DNA from: Microbacterium sp. M28
Lineage (GTDB): Bacteria; Actinomycetota; Actinomycetes; Actinomycetales; Microbacteriaceae
Direction of reading: 5' to 3'
Length of the DNA: 64,000 bases
Assembly (NCBI RefSeq): GCF_025836995.1
Contig: NZ_CP107546.1
Location: 496,001-560,000, forward strand
Part shown: positions 18,239 to 28,146 of the stretch, in pieces
Layout of the letters: each line of letters starts with the position of its first letter
How positions within the stretch are numbered: the first letter of the stretch is position 1
Notes under the pieces: generated by a model
Told to the model about the DNA's origin: nothing
What the model saw: the letters and a program-made list of their open reading frames with translations, nothing else
Databases searched by the model: none
Translations under genes and position numbers: made by a program

Positions 18239-18583
18239 TCACTCCGTGCTGGTGATGCAGGTCGAGACGGCCTCAGCCATGGTCGACTCGACGAGGTCCT
18301 TCGCCTCCTGCGAGGTCTGGACGTCTTCGCCTTCGGCGATGTTGGCGAGATCCTGGTCGGAGATCTCCGACTCGAGGAGCGCCTCGGACACGCAGTCGAC
18401 CTGGCCCTCGGTCAGGATGTCGGCCTGGCCGGAGTCCTCGAGGATCTTGGTGATGCCGTCGCTGAGCTCACCGGTGGAGGGGCGCTCAGCAGCGCTGCCG
18501 CCGCAGGCTGCCAGGGAGAACGCCAGTGCCGCGATCGGCACAGCGGTGAGAAGACGAGTACGCAGTTTCCGGTCGCTGTTCAT
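18239..18583 (-). CDS. Small secreted lipoprotein
   Basis: 114 residues from MNSDRKLRTR. The signal peptide ends at the lipobox SLAAC (lipidated Cys about 27). The mature part is acidic, with two cysteines (CVSEALLESE and a final STCITSTE) that may form a disulfide. The pattern resembles small actinobacterial lipoproteins of about 100 residues with no known function. The open frame extends 34 codons upstream, but this start gives a proper signal sequence. Confidence 0.75.
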   Translation of the reverse strand: MNSDRKLRTRLLTAVPIAALAFSLAACGGSAAERPSTGELSDGITKILEDSGQADILTEGQVDCVSEALLESEISDQDLANIAEGEDVQTSQEAKDLVESTMAEAVSTCITSTE

Positions 18584-18772
18584 GGGACCAACGGTATCGC
18601 CTTCCCAGCGGATTGATAGGTGCGGATGCGGGGGAGAACTACCCATCGTCCCTGAGATGGAGTTCACACTCGCCTCAACGCTCATCGCGGCGAATGCGAA
18701 CGCGCGTGATCGCGCGATGGGCCAGTATCAGTAATGCACGGCGGCAGATTCTGAGAACAGAAAGCAGTGACG

Positions 18773-19150
18773 ATGCCACGCACCACCGCAGAGAAGCTTC
18801 AGATCAAGCCCGGCACCGAGCTGCTGTTCGGCCCGTCGTCGGCGGAGCAGCGTGCGCTGCTCGACCCCCTGCCCGAGGGTGTCACGGTCGTCAACGGGAT
18901 CGACGGCGACACCACCGATGTGGCGGTCATGTTCGCGAGCGATCGCGACGGGCTCGACGCGCTGCTGAGCGACGTGCTCCCGCTGCTCTCGTCACCGCTT
19001 GCCGTGTGGATCGGATATCCCAAGGGCAACAAGTCCGACATCAACCGCGACAGCATCTGGCAACGGGTGGAGGAGTTCGGCTGGACGCTCAACGCCAACA
19101 TCTCGCTCTCCGACGTGTGGTCGTCGGTGCGCCTCAAACGCGTCGCCTGA
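18773..19150 (+). CDS. DUF3052-like conserved hypothetical protein
   Basis: 125 residues from the ATG at 18773; an in-frame GTG lies two codons upstream. KLQIKPGTELLFG, then DVAVMFASDRDGLDALL, then VWIGYPKGNKSDINRD and a SDVWSSVRLKR ending match DUF3052-type proteins, which look like methyltransferase-fold remnants without an SAM loop. Single gene with no linked partner. Family placement is by pattern only. Confidence 0.65.
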   Translation: MPRTTAEKLQIKPGTELLFGPSSAEQRALLDPLPEGVTVVNGIDGDTTDVAVMFASDRDGLDALLSDVLPLLSSPLAVWIGYPKGNKSDINRDSIWQRVEEFGWTLNANISLSDVWSSVRLKRVA

Positions 19151-19315
19151 GAAAAGGGAGAGGCGCTCTGCGCTTCGCGATCCGGACCGCCGCTCGCTCG
19201 CCATCGCTCCTCGCCGACACGGAGTGCTGGGCGCTGTTCACCGCGATCTCCGTTCTGTGACGCTGAAGACGTCGAATAAATCCCCTAATGTCGGAGGCCA
19301 ATGTGATCATGAAGT
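19151..19315. other. Intergenic region before the HNH gene
   Basis: 165 bp without a gene. A weak promoter-like pair CTGAAG (19263) and TAATGT (19286) has 17-bp spacing. GGAGG (19293-19297) lies 18 bases before the chosen ATG, longer than usual. Otherwise nothing is recognised. Confidence 0.3.
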
Positions 19316-20794
19316 ATGGCAGTTTTCAGCGAGGTCGCGGCCCTGATCCCCACGTTGCGTGGGCATCGGATCCCGGTCGCGAGCGCTGACGATCTTCCTG
19401 CGACGCTGTCTGAAATGTCGGATGCCGAGATCCTCGCGATCCTCGAGGAGACGGTGGAGCTCGCCGGTCAGGTCGAGCAGATCAAGCTCGCGGCGGTGGG
19501 CGTCGCGGCTGCGCGGTCGACGCGAGCGCAGGGGCACTCGGGGCTCGCTCAGTCGCAGGGACGCCGTTCAGCGGTCGATCTCGTTCAGAACATCACCGGA
19601 TCCACCAAAGGTGAGGCGGCGCGCGAAGTCAGGGTGGCGCTCGCGATGCTGGACGATGGAACGCGCGAGACGCTGACGGATGCCGGCAACACCCTTTCTC
19701 CTCAGCCCGTGGTCGCTTCCGTCATGCCGTGGTACGAACCGCTGCGGTCGGCGCTCCAGGCTGGAGCGATCACGACCGCGCAGTTCGACGTGATCCGCAA
19801 CGGGCTCGGCGAACCGCCGGACACGGAGGATGACGACGGCGCGCGCGAAGCAAGAGACGTGTGGGCATGCGCCGCGGAGCAACTGATCGCCGAGGCTCCG
19901 GTGAGGTCCGTCGAAGAACTGCGCAGCGCCGCACGCGCCCTGCGCGACGTGCTCGACCCCGAAGGAGCCTTGGCGCGGTTCGATGCGCAGTATGCGGCCC
20001 GATCGTTGCGCGTCTATCGGGATTCATTCGGGCGCCGCCGCGGCGACATCGTGTTCGACGAGGAGAGCGGAGCATTCTTCGACAGCATCGTCGCCGCCGG
20101 TCTGCGCCCGCGGCGCGGAGGTCCGCGGTTCGTAGACACTAACGAGAAGGCCCGGGCCGAGGCGCTCGTCGCCGACCCGCGCACGAACGACCAGCTCGCC
20201 TTCGATCTCTTCATGGACGTCGTGCGCGCGGGCGCACTCGCCGAGCCGCAGGACGTGTTCGGCACGCGACAGGCCGGCGTCCGACTCGTGCAGGTGGTCG
20301 ACGCGAATGGCGCGCCGGGATCGATCGTCCACACCGAAGACGGGCTCACCGCTCTTCCGGCATCGACTGCGGCTCAGCGCATCTGTGAGGGTGGGGTTGT
20401 CGCCGTGACCGTCGATTCCTCGGGCAATCCGCTCGACGTCGGACGAGAGCATCGGTTGTTCACTCCCGCGCAGCGCATCGCGCTGGCCATCAGAGACGGC
20501 GGGTGCCGAATCCCCGGCTGTGATCGGCCCGCATCGTATTGCGAGGCGCATCACATCGACGGGTGGTCGTCCGGCGGGCGCACCGACATCGATCGCGGGA
20601 TTCTGCTCTGTCGCTTCCACCACATGAACCTCCACCACGGCGGATGGAGGATCACGCGCAACGGCAAGGACGACTTCGTGCTCCATGATCCGGGTGGAGA
20701 GGCGCGCATTCTGAAACCGAGAGCCGTGCTCCTCTACAACTGGGGTGCCGGCGGAGTCGATCCGCCTCCGAAACGGTTCCGTCCGGCGGCGTGA
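19316..20794 (+). CDS. DUF222 and HNH endonuclease domain protein
   Basis: 492 residues. The N-terminal DUF222 helical domain (about 30-330) is followed by a C-terminal HNH nuclease. Its zinc-binding segment DGGCRIPGCDRPASYCEAHH leads to a SGGRTDIDRGILLCRFHH tail, so the four cysteines and catalytic histidines are present. These proteins are abundant, often multicopy, in Microbacteriaceae. Their biological role is unsettled; they are described as possible mobile or defence nucleases. No intron, IS ends or partner gene is visible, so it is annotated as stand-alone. Confidence 0.9.
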   Translation: MAVFSEVAALIPTLRGHRIPVASADDLPATLSEMSDAEILAILEETVELAGQVEQIKLAAVGVAAARSTRAQGHSGLAQSQGRRSAVDLVQNITGSTKGEAAREVRVALAMLDDGTRETLTDAGNTLSPQPVVASVMPWYEPLRSALQAGAITTAQFDVIRNGLGEPPDTEDDDGAREARDVWACAAEQLIAEAPVRSVEELRSAARALRDVLDPEGALARFDAQYAARSLRVYRDSFGRRRGDIVFDEESGAFFDSIVAAGLRPRRGGPRFVDTNEKARAEALVADPRTNDQLAFDLFMDVVRAGALAEPQDVFGTRQAGVRLVQVVDANGAPGSIVHTEDGLTALPASTAAQRICEGGVVAVTVDSSGNPLDVGREHRLFTPAQRIALAIRDGGCRIPGCDRPASYCEAHHIDGWSSGGRTDIDRGILLCRFHHMNLHHGGWRITRNGKDDFVLHDPGGEARILKPRAVLLYNWGAGGVDPPPKRFRPAA

Positions 20795-20870
20795 CACCTG
20801 CCGGAGTGGGACTCGGCGGGCGCATGATGAACGCCTTGTGTCGGGGTGGCCAGAGGTGGACACTGAGGGT

Positions 20871-20938
20871 GAGCCACCGCACCCTGTGTCTCGACGTTGA
20901 GAGTCCATTGGATCTCACTGACCACGGCGCGGTGGCTC
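20871..20938. repeat. Long-range inverted repeat between convergent genes
   Basis: GAGCCACCGC (20871-20880) and GCGGTGGCTC (20929-20938) are perfect complements 48 nt apart. The interior has a smaller TCTC-GACGTT-GAGA hairpin. It lies in the 173-bp gap between the HNH gene and the HTH gene and may be a shared terminator structure. Confidence 0.45.
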
Positions 20939-20967
20939 CTCACTGTCGGCGGCCAGCCCGACGGGTG

Positions 20968-21198
20968 TCACGCCAACACGAGCAGCTCGCCCACTTCGCA
21001 CTCCAACGCGTCGCAGATCGCCCGCAGCGTCGAGTAGCGGATCGCCCTGGCTCGGTCGTTCTTCAGTACCGACAGATTCACGATCGAGATCCCGACGCGC
21101 GCGCTCAGCTCCGTCAGCGTCATTCCGCGCTCGGCGAGCAGCTCGTCGAGCCGGCAGTGGATGCCGGTGACCTCGTCGTCGGAGTCAGCCGGCGTCAT
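20968..21198 (-). CDS. YozG-type Cro/C1 HTH transcriptional regulator
   Basis: 76 residues, essentially one XRE-like helix-turn-helix: MTLTELSARVGISIVNLSVL, then the RAIRYSTLRAICDALECEVGEL segment that is diagnostic of the YozG subfamily. This type is encoded beside DUF2975 membrane proteins in many Gram-positives. The ATG overlaps the stop of the upstream DUF2975 gene (ATGA), making it the last gene of a four-gene operon. It probably represses the operon promoter at 23204-23263; that is inference. Confidence 0.88.
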   Translation of the reverse strand: MTPADSDDEVTGIHCRLDELLAERGMTLTELSARVGISIVNLSVLKNDRARAIRYSTLRAICDALECEVGELLVLA

Positions 21199-21959
21199 AC
21201 CAGCCCCTCCGTCTCGCGCTCGAGCCGGTCCCGTTCGGCCTGCAGTCGGGTGCCCTGGCTGAAGACCGCGGCCAGCGCGGCCAGCGCGATCGCGCCGCCG
21301 ACCGCCGGCAGCGAGATCGACAGCATGAAGGTCGGCGGATACCATTCGCTGTCGGGGGAGAACACCTCGCGCAGCGCGAGCGTTCCCGAGATCTCGGCCA
21401 GCAGGTCGCCGGCGATGCCCACGACCAGCAGCACGACGGCGCCGATCGTCAGCGCGCGGACCACGGTGCGATGGAACGCGCGCCCGCGCAGAGTCTGGAA
21501 GCAGATCACCGCGATCATCGCAGCCGGCAGCGTCGACACGATCAGCTGACACAGCTCGGCCAAGGCGGAAAGCACCCGGACGCCCACGCTCGCGTCGTAC
21601 ACCGTGGGAGAGTTCACGGCCGCGGAACGGCACGCCAGAGCAGCACCCTCCGTGGAAGCGCCGTCCGCGGCACCGGAATCGACACACGGCAGATCCGGCG
21701 GAAGGGCGACGATCACATCCACCCCCATGAGCTCGACCCAGTCCGCACTGAACAGCTTGCCCACGATGGCGATCAGGCCGACGGCCGACATCATGACCCA
21801 CCATCCGCTCAACGTGAGCGCGACGTCGAGGACGGCTGTCCTGCTGCCGCGCCGTCGTGCACGCCACACGACGAGGCCGACGACGACGGCGAGTACGAGC
21901 AGCGCGACGGCGATGAACCACAGCGACGTGCCGAGTTCGGCCGCAGAACCGAAGATCAT
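21195..21959 (-). CDS. DUF2975-type membrane protein (third paralogue)
   Basis: 254 residues with five predicted helices: an N-terminal one at 12-31, then about 43-66, 125-150, 158-180 and 207-228. It shares the RGRAF element of its paralogues and the C-terminal motif ending ETEGLV. The loop at about 76-118 is longer than in the others and contains two cysteines, probably extracytoplasmic. The start overlaps the upstream stop by one base. Likely a sensor or partner of the HTH protein; function unknown. Confidence 0.75.
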   Translation of the reverse strand: MIFGSAAELGTSLWFIAVALLVLAVVVGLVVWRARRRGSRTAVLDVALTLSGWWVMMSAVGLIAIVGKLFSADWVELMGVDVIVALPPDLPCVDSGAADGASTEGAALACRSAAVNSPTVYDASVGVRVLSALAELCQLIVSTLPAAMIAVICFQTLRGRAFHRTVVRALTIGAVVLLVVGIAGDLLAEISGTLALREVFSPDSEWYPPTFMLSISLPAVGGAIALAALAAVFSQGTRLQAERDRLERETEGLV

Positions 21960-22564
21960 CAGACGAGCCCTTCCGTTTCCTTCTGCAACCGGATGCCGCG
22001 CCGGAACGCGACCGCGATCAGTCCGACCGCGATGCCACCGGCGACGACCGGGATCGCCGCCCAGAACTCGATCGGATGCACGGTCTCGCCCGCGCCGACT
22101 CCCGCCGCAGCCAGCACGCCGTTGCGCGCGACGTTGTCCAGGCCGACGATCACCAGCGGCGCGATGGACAGCATCCAGCCCATGATCGTGAAGGCGAGCG
22201 CGTTCCCGCGGACGAAGACGCGGCCGCGCAGGAAGTTCGATGCCACGAGCATGACCGCGCCGATGACCACGAGCGCCGTCAGCGCCCACAGCGCGATCCC
22301 ACCGACGATCGCGGCGACAGCGCCCGCGCTCACATCAGAGGCGAGGATGGTCGCCTCCCGCGCGATTCCCTCGACGGCGACCTCACCGGAGTCGATGGTC
22401 GCCGCGATCGGTTGCTCGTCGATCGGAATCGTCCAGGCGACGCCGTCATCACGGAACACAGCGTCCGCGCGGAGCCAGGTGCCGATCCCCACGACGACGG
22501 CGGCGCCGAGGCCGTAGAGGAGAACGGTGAACGCATCGGTGCGTTCTGATCGTGTGGCGTCCAT
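21959..22564 (-). CDS. DUF2975-type membrane protein (second paralogue)
   Basis: 201 residues. Four helices at about 12-33, 82-108, 122-142 and 168-188, with an outside loop at 34-80. The RGRVF element after helix 2 and the tail QKETEGLV match the other two paralogues. The ATG overlaps the upstream TGA (TGATG). These shared features indicate tandem duplication followed by divergence. Confidence 0.75.
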   Translation of the reverse strand: MDATRSERTDAFTVLLYGLGAAVVVGIGTWLRADAVFRDDGVAWTIPIDEQPIAATIDSGEVAVEGIAREATILASDVSAGAVAAIVGGIALWALTALVVIGAVMLVASNFLRGRVFVRGNALAFTIMGWMLSIAPLVIVGLDNVARNGVLAAAGVGAGETVHPIEFWAAIPVVAGGIAVGLIAVAFRRGIRLQKETEGLV

Positions 22565-23190
22565 CAGACCAGCCCCTCCGTCTCGCGCTGCATGCGCTGC
22601 CCGATCTCGAACGCACCGGCGATCACCGCCAGAGCGAGCCCCCAGCCGATGGGCGCGAGATCGATCGACATCTCGAAACTCGGCAGACCCACAGCGGTGA
22701 GCCCGAGTTCGGACGTGATCTCGGTATGCGCATTCGCGCGCACTGTCTGACCGAGGAGTCCGCCGGCCATGACGAGGATCGCCGCGGTACCGATACCCCA
22801 GGTCACCGCGGCGGAGAACGGCCGGCCGATGAACAGCCGCACGCAGATCCAGGCGACCACGATGCACAGGCCGATGACGCCGATCGAACCGAGGACGTCT
22901 GCAGCGGCCAGGAGTGCTCGTGGCGACGCGGAGAGCCCATCGGCCGTGATCGTCACGCTGTCGAACGTGGCATCGGCGACGCCTGGCGCAGCTGCGATCC
23001 GCTCCGCGGCATCCTGGTCCAGGGCCATCCGCGGTACGACGACTTCGTCCGCCGTCATGAGTGCGATCGTGTGGCTGATGAGGAGAACGAGATCGACCAG
23101 CGCGATCGCCGCTGCACTTCCGGCGATGAAGCCGAGGATCGTCTTCTCGGTAAGGCTCGCTGCTCGTCCAGACTGTACGGCGTTCGACAT
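22564..23190 (-). CDS. DUF2975-type membrane protein (first paralogue)
   Basis: 208 residues. Four helices at about 18-42, 95-120, 126-150 and 178-195, with the IGRPF element after helix 2 and the tail QRETEGLV. The start at 23190 was chosen over an upstream in-frame ATG at 23238 because GGGGGG lies just before it, and the upstream ATG falls inside the operator repeats. First gene of the operon. Confidence 0.78.
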   Translation of the reverse strand: MSNAVQSGRAASLTEKTILGFIAGSAAAIALVDLVLLISHTIALMTADEVVVPRMALDQDAAERIAAAPGVADATFDSVTITADGLSASPRALLAAADVLGSIGVIGLCIVVAWICVRLFIGRPFSAAVTWGIGTAAILVMAGGLLGQTVRANAHTEITSELGLTAVGLPSFEMSIDLAPIGWGLALAVIAGAFEIGQRMQRETEGLV

Positions 23191-23203
23191 GATTCCCCCC
23201 CTA

Positions 23204-23263
23204 TATCGATAGTCGTTGTTATCGATGGTCGTTAACATAACGATAGTCGATAAGCAGTGTCAA
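23204..23263 (-). promoter_or_regulatory. Promoter with three 14-bp repeats controlling the DUF2975/YozG operon
   Basis: On the minus strand, TTGACA (23258-23263) is followed after 17 bp by TTATGT (23235-23240), an excellent sigma-70 promoter. Two repeats read TATCGATAGTCGTT (23204-23217) and TATCGATGGTCGTT (23220-23233). A third reads TATCGACTATCGTT on the opposite strand (23239-23252). The third occupies the -35/-10 spacer and the others cover the start region. This is the layout expected for repression by the operon's own HTH protein. Confidence 0.7.
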
Positions 23264-23398
23264 GACCCCGGCGCCAGGGGCTATGCCCACGGCGAACACG
23301 GGCATACCTCGTCCCGGTGGTCGTTACTCTCGATGTACAGGCGCTGAAGAGCCGTCTGGCGTCAGTGCATTCGCCCCGTGCGAACCAAGGAGTTGACA

Positions 23399-25930
<2,532 letters not shown>

Positions 25931-25935
25931 TCTGA

Positions 25936-25975
25936 ACGACGAAGGGCGGATGCCGAGGCATCCGCCCTTCGTCGT
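25936..25975. terminator. Perfect 19-bp terminator hairpin after clpC
   Basis: ACGACGAAGGGCGGATGCC (25936-25954) and its complement 25957-25975 are separated only by GA, 5 bp after the clpC stop. The GGATGCC-GA-GGCATCC tip is the same as in the 18162 terminator. Confidence 0.9.
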
Positions 25976-26017
25976 GTCCACAGGTTCGTGCATGAGGGGC
26001 GTTCTAGGCTGGATGCC

Positions 26018-26515
26018 GTGAGCTACACCGTCCGCCCCGCGCGCAGCGCCGACATCCTCGGCATCCATCGCCTGCTGGAGCCGATGGTGGACCGACGGAT
26101 CCTGCTCGGCAAGGACCTCGCGGTGCTGTACGGCGCGACGCAGGAGTTCGTCGTCGCGGAGCGCGACGGAGAGCTGATCGGCTGCGGTGCCCTGCACGTC
26201 ATGTGGGAGGACCTCGGAGAGATCCGCACGCTGCTCGTGCGCGAGGACTGGTTGCACCACGGCGTCGGCGGGGCGATCGTCGGGGCTCTCGAGGAACGCG
26301 CCGTCCAACTCGGGTTGAGCCGACTCTTCTGCCTGACGTTCGAGGTCGACTTCTTCACCCGCCGCGGATTCGCGCCGATCGGAGAGCAGGTCGTCGACCC
26401 CGACGTGTACTCTCAGCTGCTGCGCAGCCCGGATGAGGGAGTCGCGGAGTTCCTCGACCTCGCCCACGTCAAACCGAACACGCTGGGCAACACGCGCATG
26501 CTGAAGGAGCTCTGA
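26018..26515 (+). CDS. argA: Amino-acid N-acetyltransferase (short ArgA-type GNAT)
   Basis: 165 residues, a single GNAT domain. YGATQEFVVAE, GCGALHVMWEDLGEIRT and the closing LDLAHVKPNTLGNTRML segment closely follow the mycobacterial short-form ArgA, which acetylates glutamate or glutamine at the first step of arginine synthesis. The acetyl-CoA loop is near HHGVGGAIV. GTG 26018 gives the family N-terminus VSYTVRPARSAD. The stop overlaps the next ATG. Confidence 0.85.
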   Translation: MSYTVRPARSADILGIHRLLEPMVDRRILLGKDLAVLYGATQEFVVAERDGELIGCGALHVMWEDLGEIRTLLVREDWLHHGVGGAIVGALEERAVQLGLSRLFCLTFEVDFFTRRGFAPIGEQVVDPDVYSQLLRSPDEGVAEFLDLAHVKPNTLGNTRMLKEL

Positions 26516-27150
26516 TGGCCAGGCGCACCGCCGCCGTCTACCGCCGCAGGCGGTTGGCCGTCCTCCTCGTCCTCGTGCTCGTGTTCGCGATCGTCGCGGC
26601 CGGAGTCTGGGCCCTGATCGCGCGCCCGTGGGACGGATCCGGCGAGGCGGAGCCCACGAAGTCGCCGACTCCCGTCGTCGAGACGCCGTCGCCGACTTCA
26701 GCGGAGACCCCGACGCCATCCGCATCCGAGACGCCGGGCGTGGCCGCCTGCAAAGCGGCGGACATCGAGGTGGCCGCCGTGACGGATGCCGAGAGCTATG
26801 CCCCGGATCAGCAGCCGCAGTTGTCGATCTCGCTGACCAACAAGGGGGCGACGGATTGCACCCTCGATGTCGGAACGGCGACCCAGCGCTTCGAGATCAC
26901 CAGTGGCGAGGATCTCTGGTGGCGCTCGACGGACTGCCAGCAGAACCCGAGCAGCATGATCGTGACGCTCACGGCGGGGCAGACGGTGCCCAGTGCGACC
27001 CCGCTGGTCTGGGATCGCACGCGCTCCAACACGACGACCTGCGACGACCCGAACCGTCAGCGTGCGCCGGGGGGAGGCGCGTCCTACCACGTGTCGGTCT
27101 CCATCGGTGGCTTCGACAGCACGGCGAGCCGGCAGATCATCCTGCAGTGA
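26515..27150 (+). CDS. Membrane-anchored protein with Pro/Thr/Ser linker and Ig-like domain
   Basis: 211 residues. A basic N-terminus (RRTAAVYRRRR) is followed by one membrane helix (13-36), a P/T/S/E-rich linker (40-75), then an extracellular domain beginning AACKAADIEVAAV with four cysteines (near 78, 117, 142 and 179) likely forming disulfides. The repeated strand pattern suggests an Ig-like or DUF4232-like fold; the exact family is unsure. It is translationally coupled to argA but may not be functionally related. Confidence 0.65.
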   Translation: MARRTAAVYRRRRLAVLLVLVLVFAIVAAGVWALIARPWDGSGEAEPTKSPTPVVETPSPTSAETPTPSASETPGVAACKAADIEVAAVTDAESYAPDQQPQLSISLTNKGATDCTLDVGTATQRFEITSGEDLWWRSTDCQQNPSSMIVTLTAGQTVPSATPLVWDRTRSNTTTCDDPNRQRAPGGGASYHVSVSIGGFDSTASRQIILQ

Positions 27151-27182
27151 CACGCGCGGCGGTGCGTCCGGTCGGGGTGCAG

Positions 27183-27211
27183 CTGTTTTCTCAGGTGGTT
27201 TGGGATACCAT
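27183..27211 (+). promoter_or_regulatory. Predicted promoter of the small-RNA candidate
   Basis: CTGTTT (27183-27188) and TACCAT (27206-27211) are 17 bp apart. A start 7 bp after the -10 falls on 27218, exactly the first base of the outer RNA stem. Confidence 0.45.
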
Positions 27212-27217
27212 TGAGGT

Positions 27218-27366
27218 GACTCTCGGAACTGATTCGGTGTGCATGCCATCCCCAGTGGCGTCGTATTCAGCGTCCCCAGCGCTTCGACATTCACCGAACG
27301 AGAGTCCGAGGGCCCTTTCGAGTACTCCAGTCCCCAATGGACGACTCGAGAGGGCCCCACTTCTTT
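27218..27366 (+). ncRNA. Candidate small RNA with three C-rich loops
   Basis: The 227-bp gap between two genes folds convincingly. GACTCTCG (27218-27225) pairs with 27299-27306, and TTCGGTG (27233-27239) with 27292-27298, closing a two-hairpin core. Hairpin A is GCCA/TGGC (27245-27259) and hairpin B is AGCG/CGCT (27269-27283). Both have the identical loop TCCCCAG. A terminator hairpin (27310-27323 with 27344-27357, 13 of 14 paired) exposes a third TCCCCA in its loop and is followed by TTCTTT. C-rich loops are typical of sRNAs that pair with G-rich ribosome binding sites, for example actinobacterial 6C RNA. Identity with 6C RNA is not claimed. Confidence 0.65.
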
Positions 27367-27377
27367 AGACTGGGTCC

Positions 27378-27785
27378 ATGGCCCGAAAGAAGAGCGCGAA
27401 GAGCAAGCCCGCCCCCGAGGACTTCCGCTCCGAGGCACTGGCGCAGGCGCTCGAGAAGCAGGATGTCGCGGCCGTCGCGCTCGCGCTGCGTCACGGCACC
27501 ACGGTCGTCCCGCTCATCAAGCCTGGTGCCAGGGACAATCCGCTCGACAGTGGCGAGGTCTGGACGTACCGCGACCCGAAGAGCGGCGATGTCGCGCTGC
27601 TGCTGTTCAGCGATGCGAAGAACAAGCCGGCGAACCTGCCGCCCGGCGTGGGGATCTACTCGGCCGACTGGCTTCGGGCGTTCCTCACCAAGCACGCCGA
27701 CACGGTGACGACGGTGTTCCTCGACATCGCGGGGCCGCATCCGATGCAGGCGGAGCCGCAGGAGCTCCTCAAAGCGCTCTCGTAG
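27378..27785 (+). CDS. SseB-like conserved hypothetical protein
   Basis: 135 residues, soluble. A Lys/Ala-rich N-terminus precedes a compact domain with HGTTVVPLIKPGA, VALLLFSDAKNKP and TVFLDIAGPHPMQA. The spacing of strands resembles the SseB N-terminal domain. No catalytic residues stand out. The gene sits directly after the sRNA terminator and before a repeat region, with no evident operon partner. Confidence 0.6.
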   Translation: MARKKSAKSKPAPEDFRSEALAQALEKQDVAAVALALRHGTTVVPLIKPGARDNPLDSGEVWTYRDPKSGDVALLLFSDAKNKPANLPPGVGIYSADWLRAFLTKHADTVTTVFLDIAGPHPMQAEPQELLKALS

Positions 27786-27816
27786 AGCTTCGCGTGCCAC
27801 GCTCGCGCGTGGGCTT

Positions 27817-28133
27817 CGGTCACGCCTGCGGCGGGATGCGGGAGCGGGAAGCCACCCGAAGCGCGACCGACCGGCAGGACGGTCACGCTCGTGGCGGGAT
27901 CGGGGCGGACGAGGTCACCCGAAGCGCGACCGTTCGTTCGGTGGCCACGCCGGTGATGGGGGGTGATGGGGCGGAACCGCCGGAGTTCTCCCGTGCGCGC
28001 CTGAACCTCCGGGCGGTCACGCCTGGGGCGGGATGCGGGAGCGAGATGCCACCCGAACCGTGACCGATCGCGAGGACGGTCACGGCAGTGGCGGGATCGG
28101 AGCGGACGAAGCCACCCGAAGCGCGACCGTTCG
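27817..28133. repeat. Imperfect direct repeat with 197-bp period
   Basis: Two copies of about 117 bp (27817-27936 and 28014-28133) begin CGGTCACGCCTG and run through GGCGGGATGCGGGAGCG. Within each copy the 19-mer GCCACCCGAAGCGCGACCG or a near variant occurs twice, 63 bp apart (27851, 27914, 28048, 28111). The copies lie in the 361-bp stretch between two genes, where no convincing gene exists. The open frames there, on both strands, only reflect the repeat. Confidence 0.7.
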
Positions 28134-28146
28134 CGGCGTCCGGCGG

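Noticed and set aside
19316-20794. Mobile element or homing endonuclease insertion
   Set aside because: No terminal repeats, target duplication or interrupted host gene were found beside the DUF222-HNH gene.
27218-27366. Calling the small RNA 6C RNA, 6S RNA or a riboswitch
   Set aside because: Loops have four rather than six cytosines, there is no rod-like 6S shape, and a terminator precedes the next gene without a clear aptamer. Kept as an unnamed candidate.
27817-28133. CRISPR array
   Set aside because: Only four imperfect 19-bp motifs with unequal spacing and no cas genes; it is a two-copy direct repeat.
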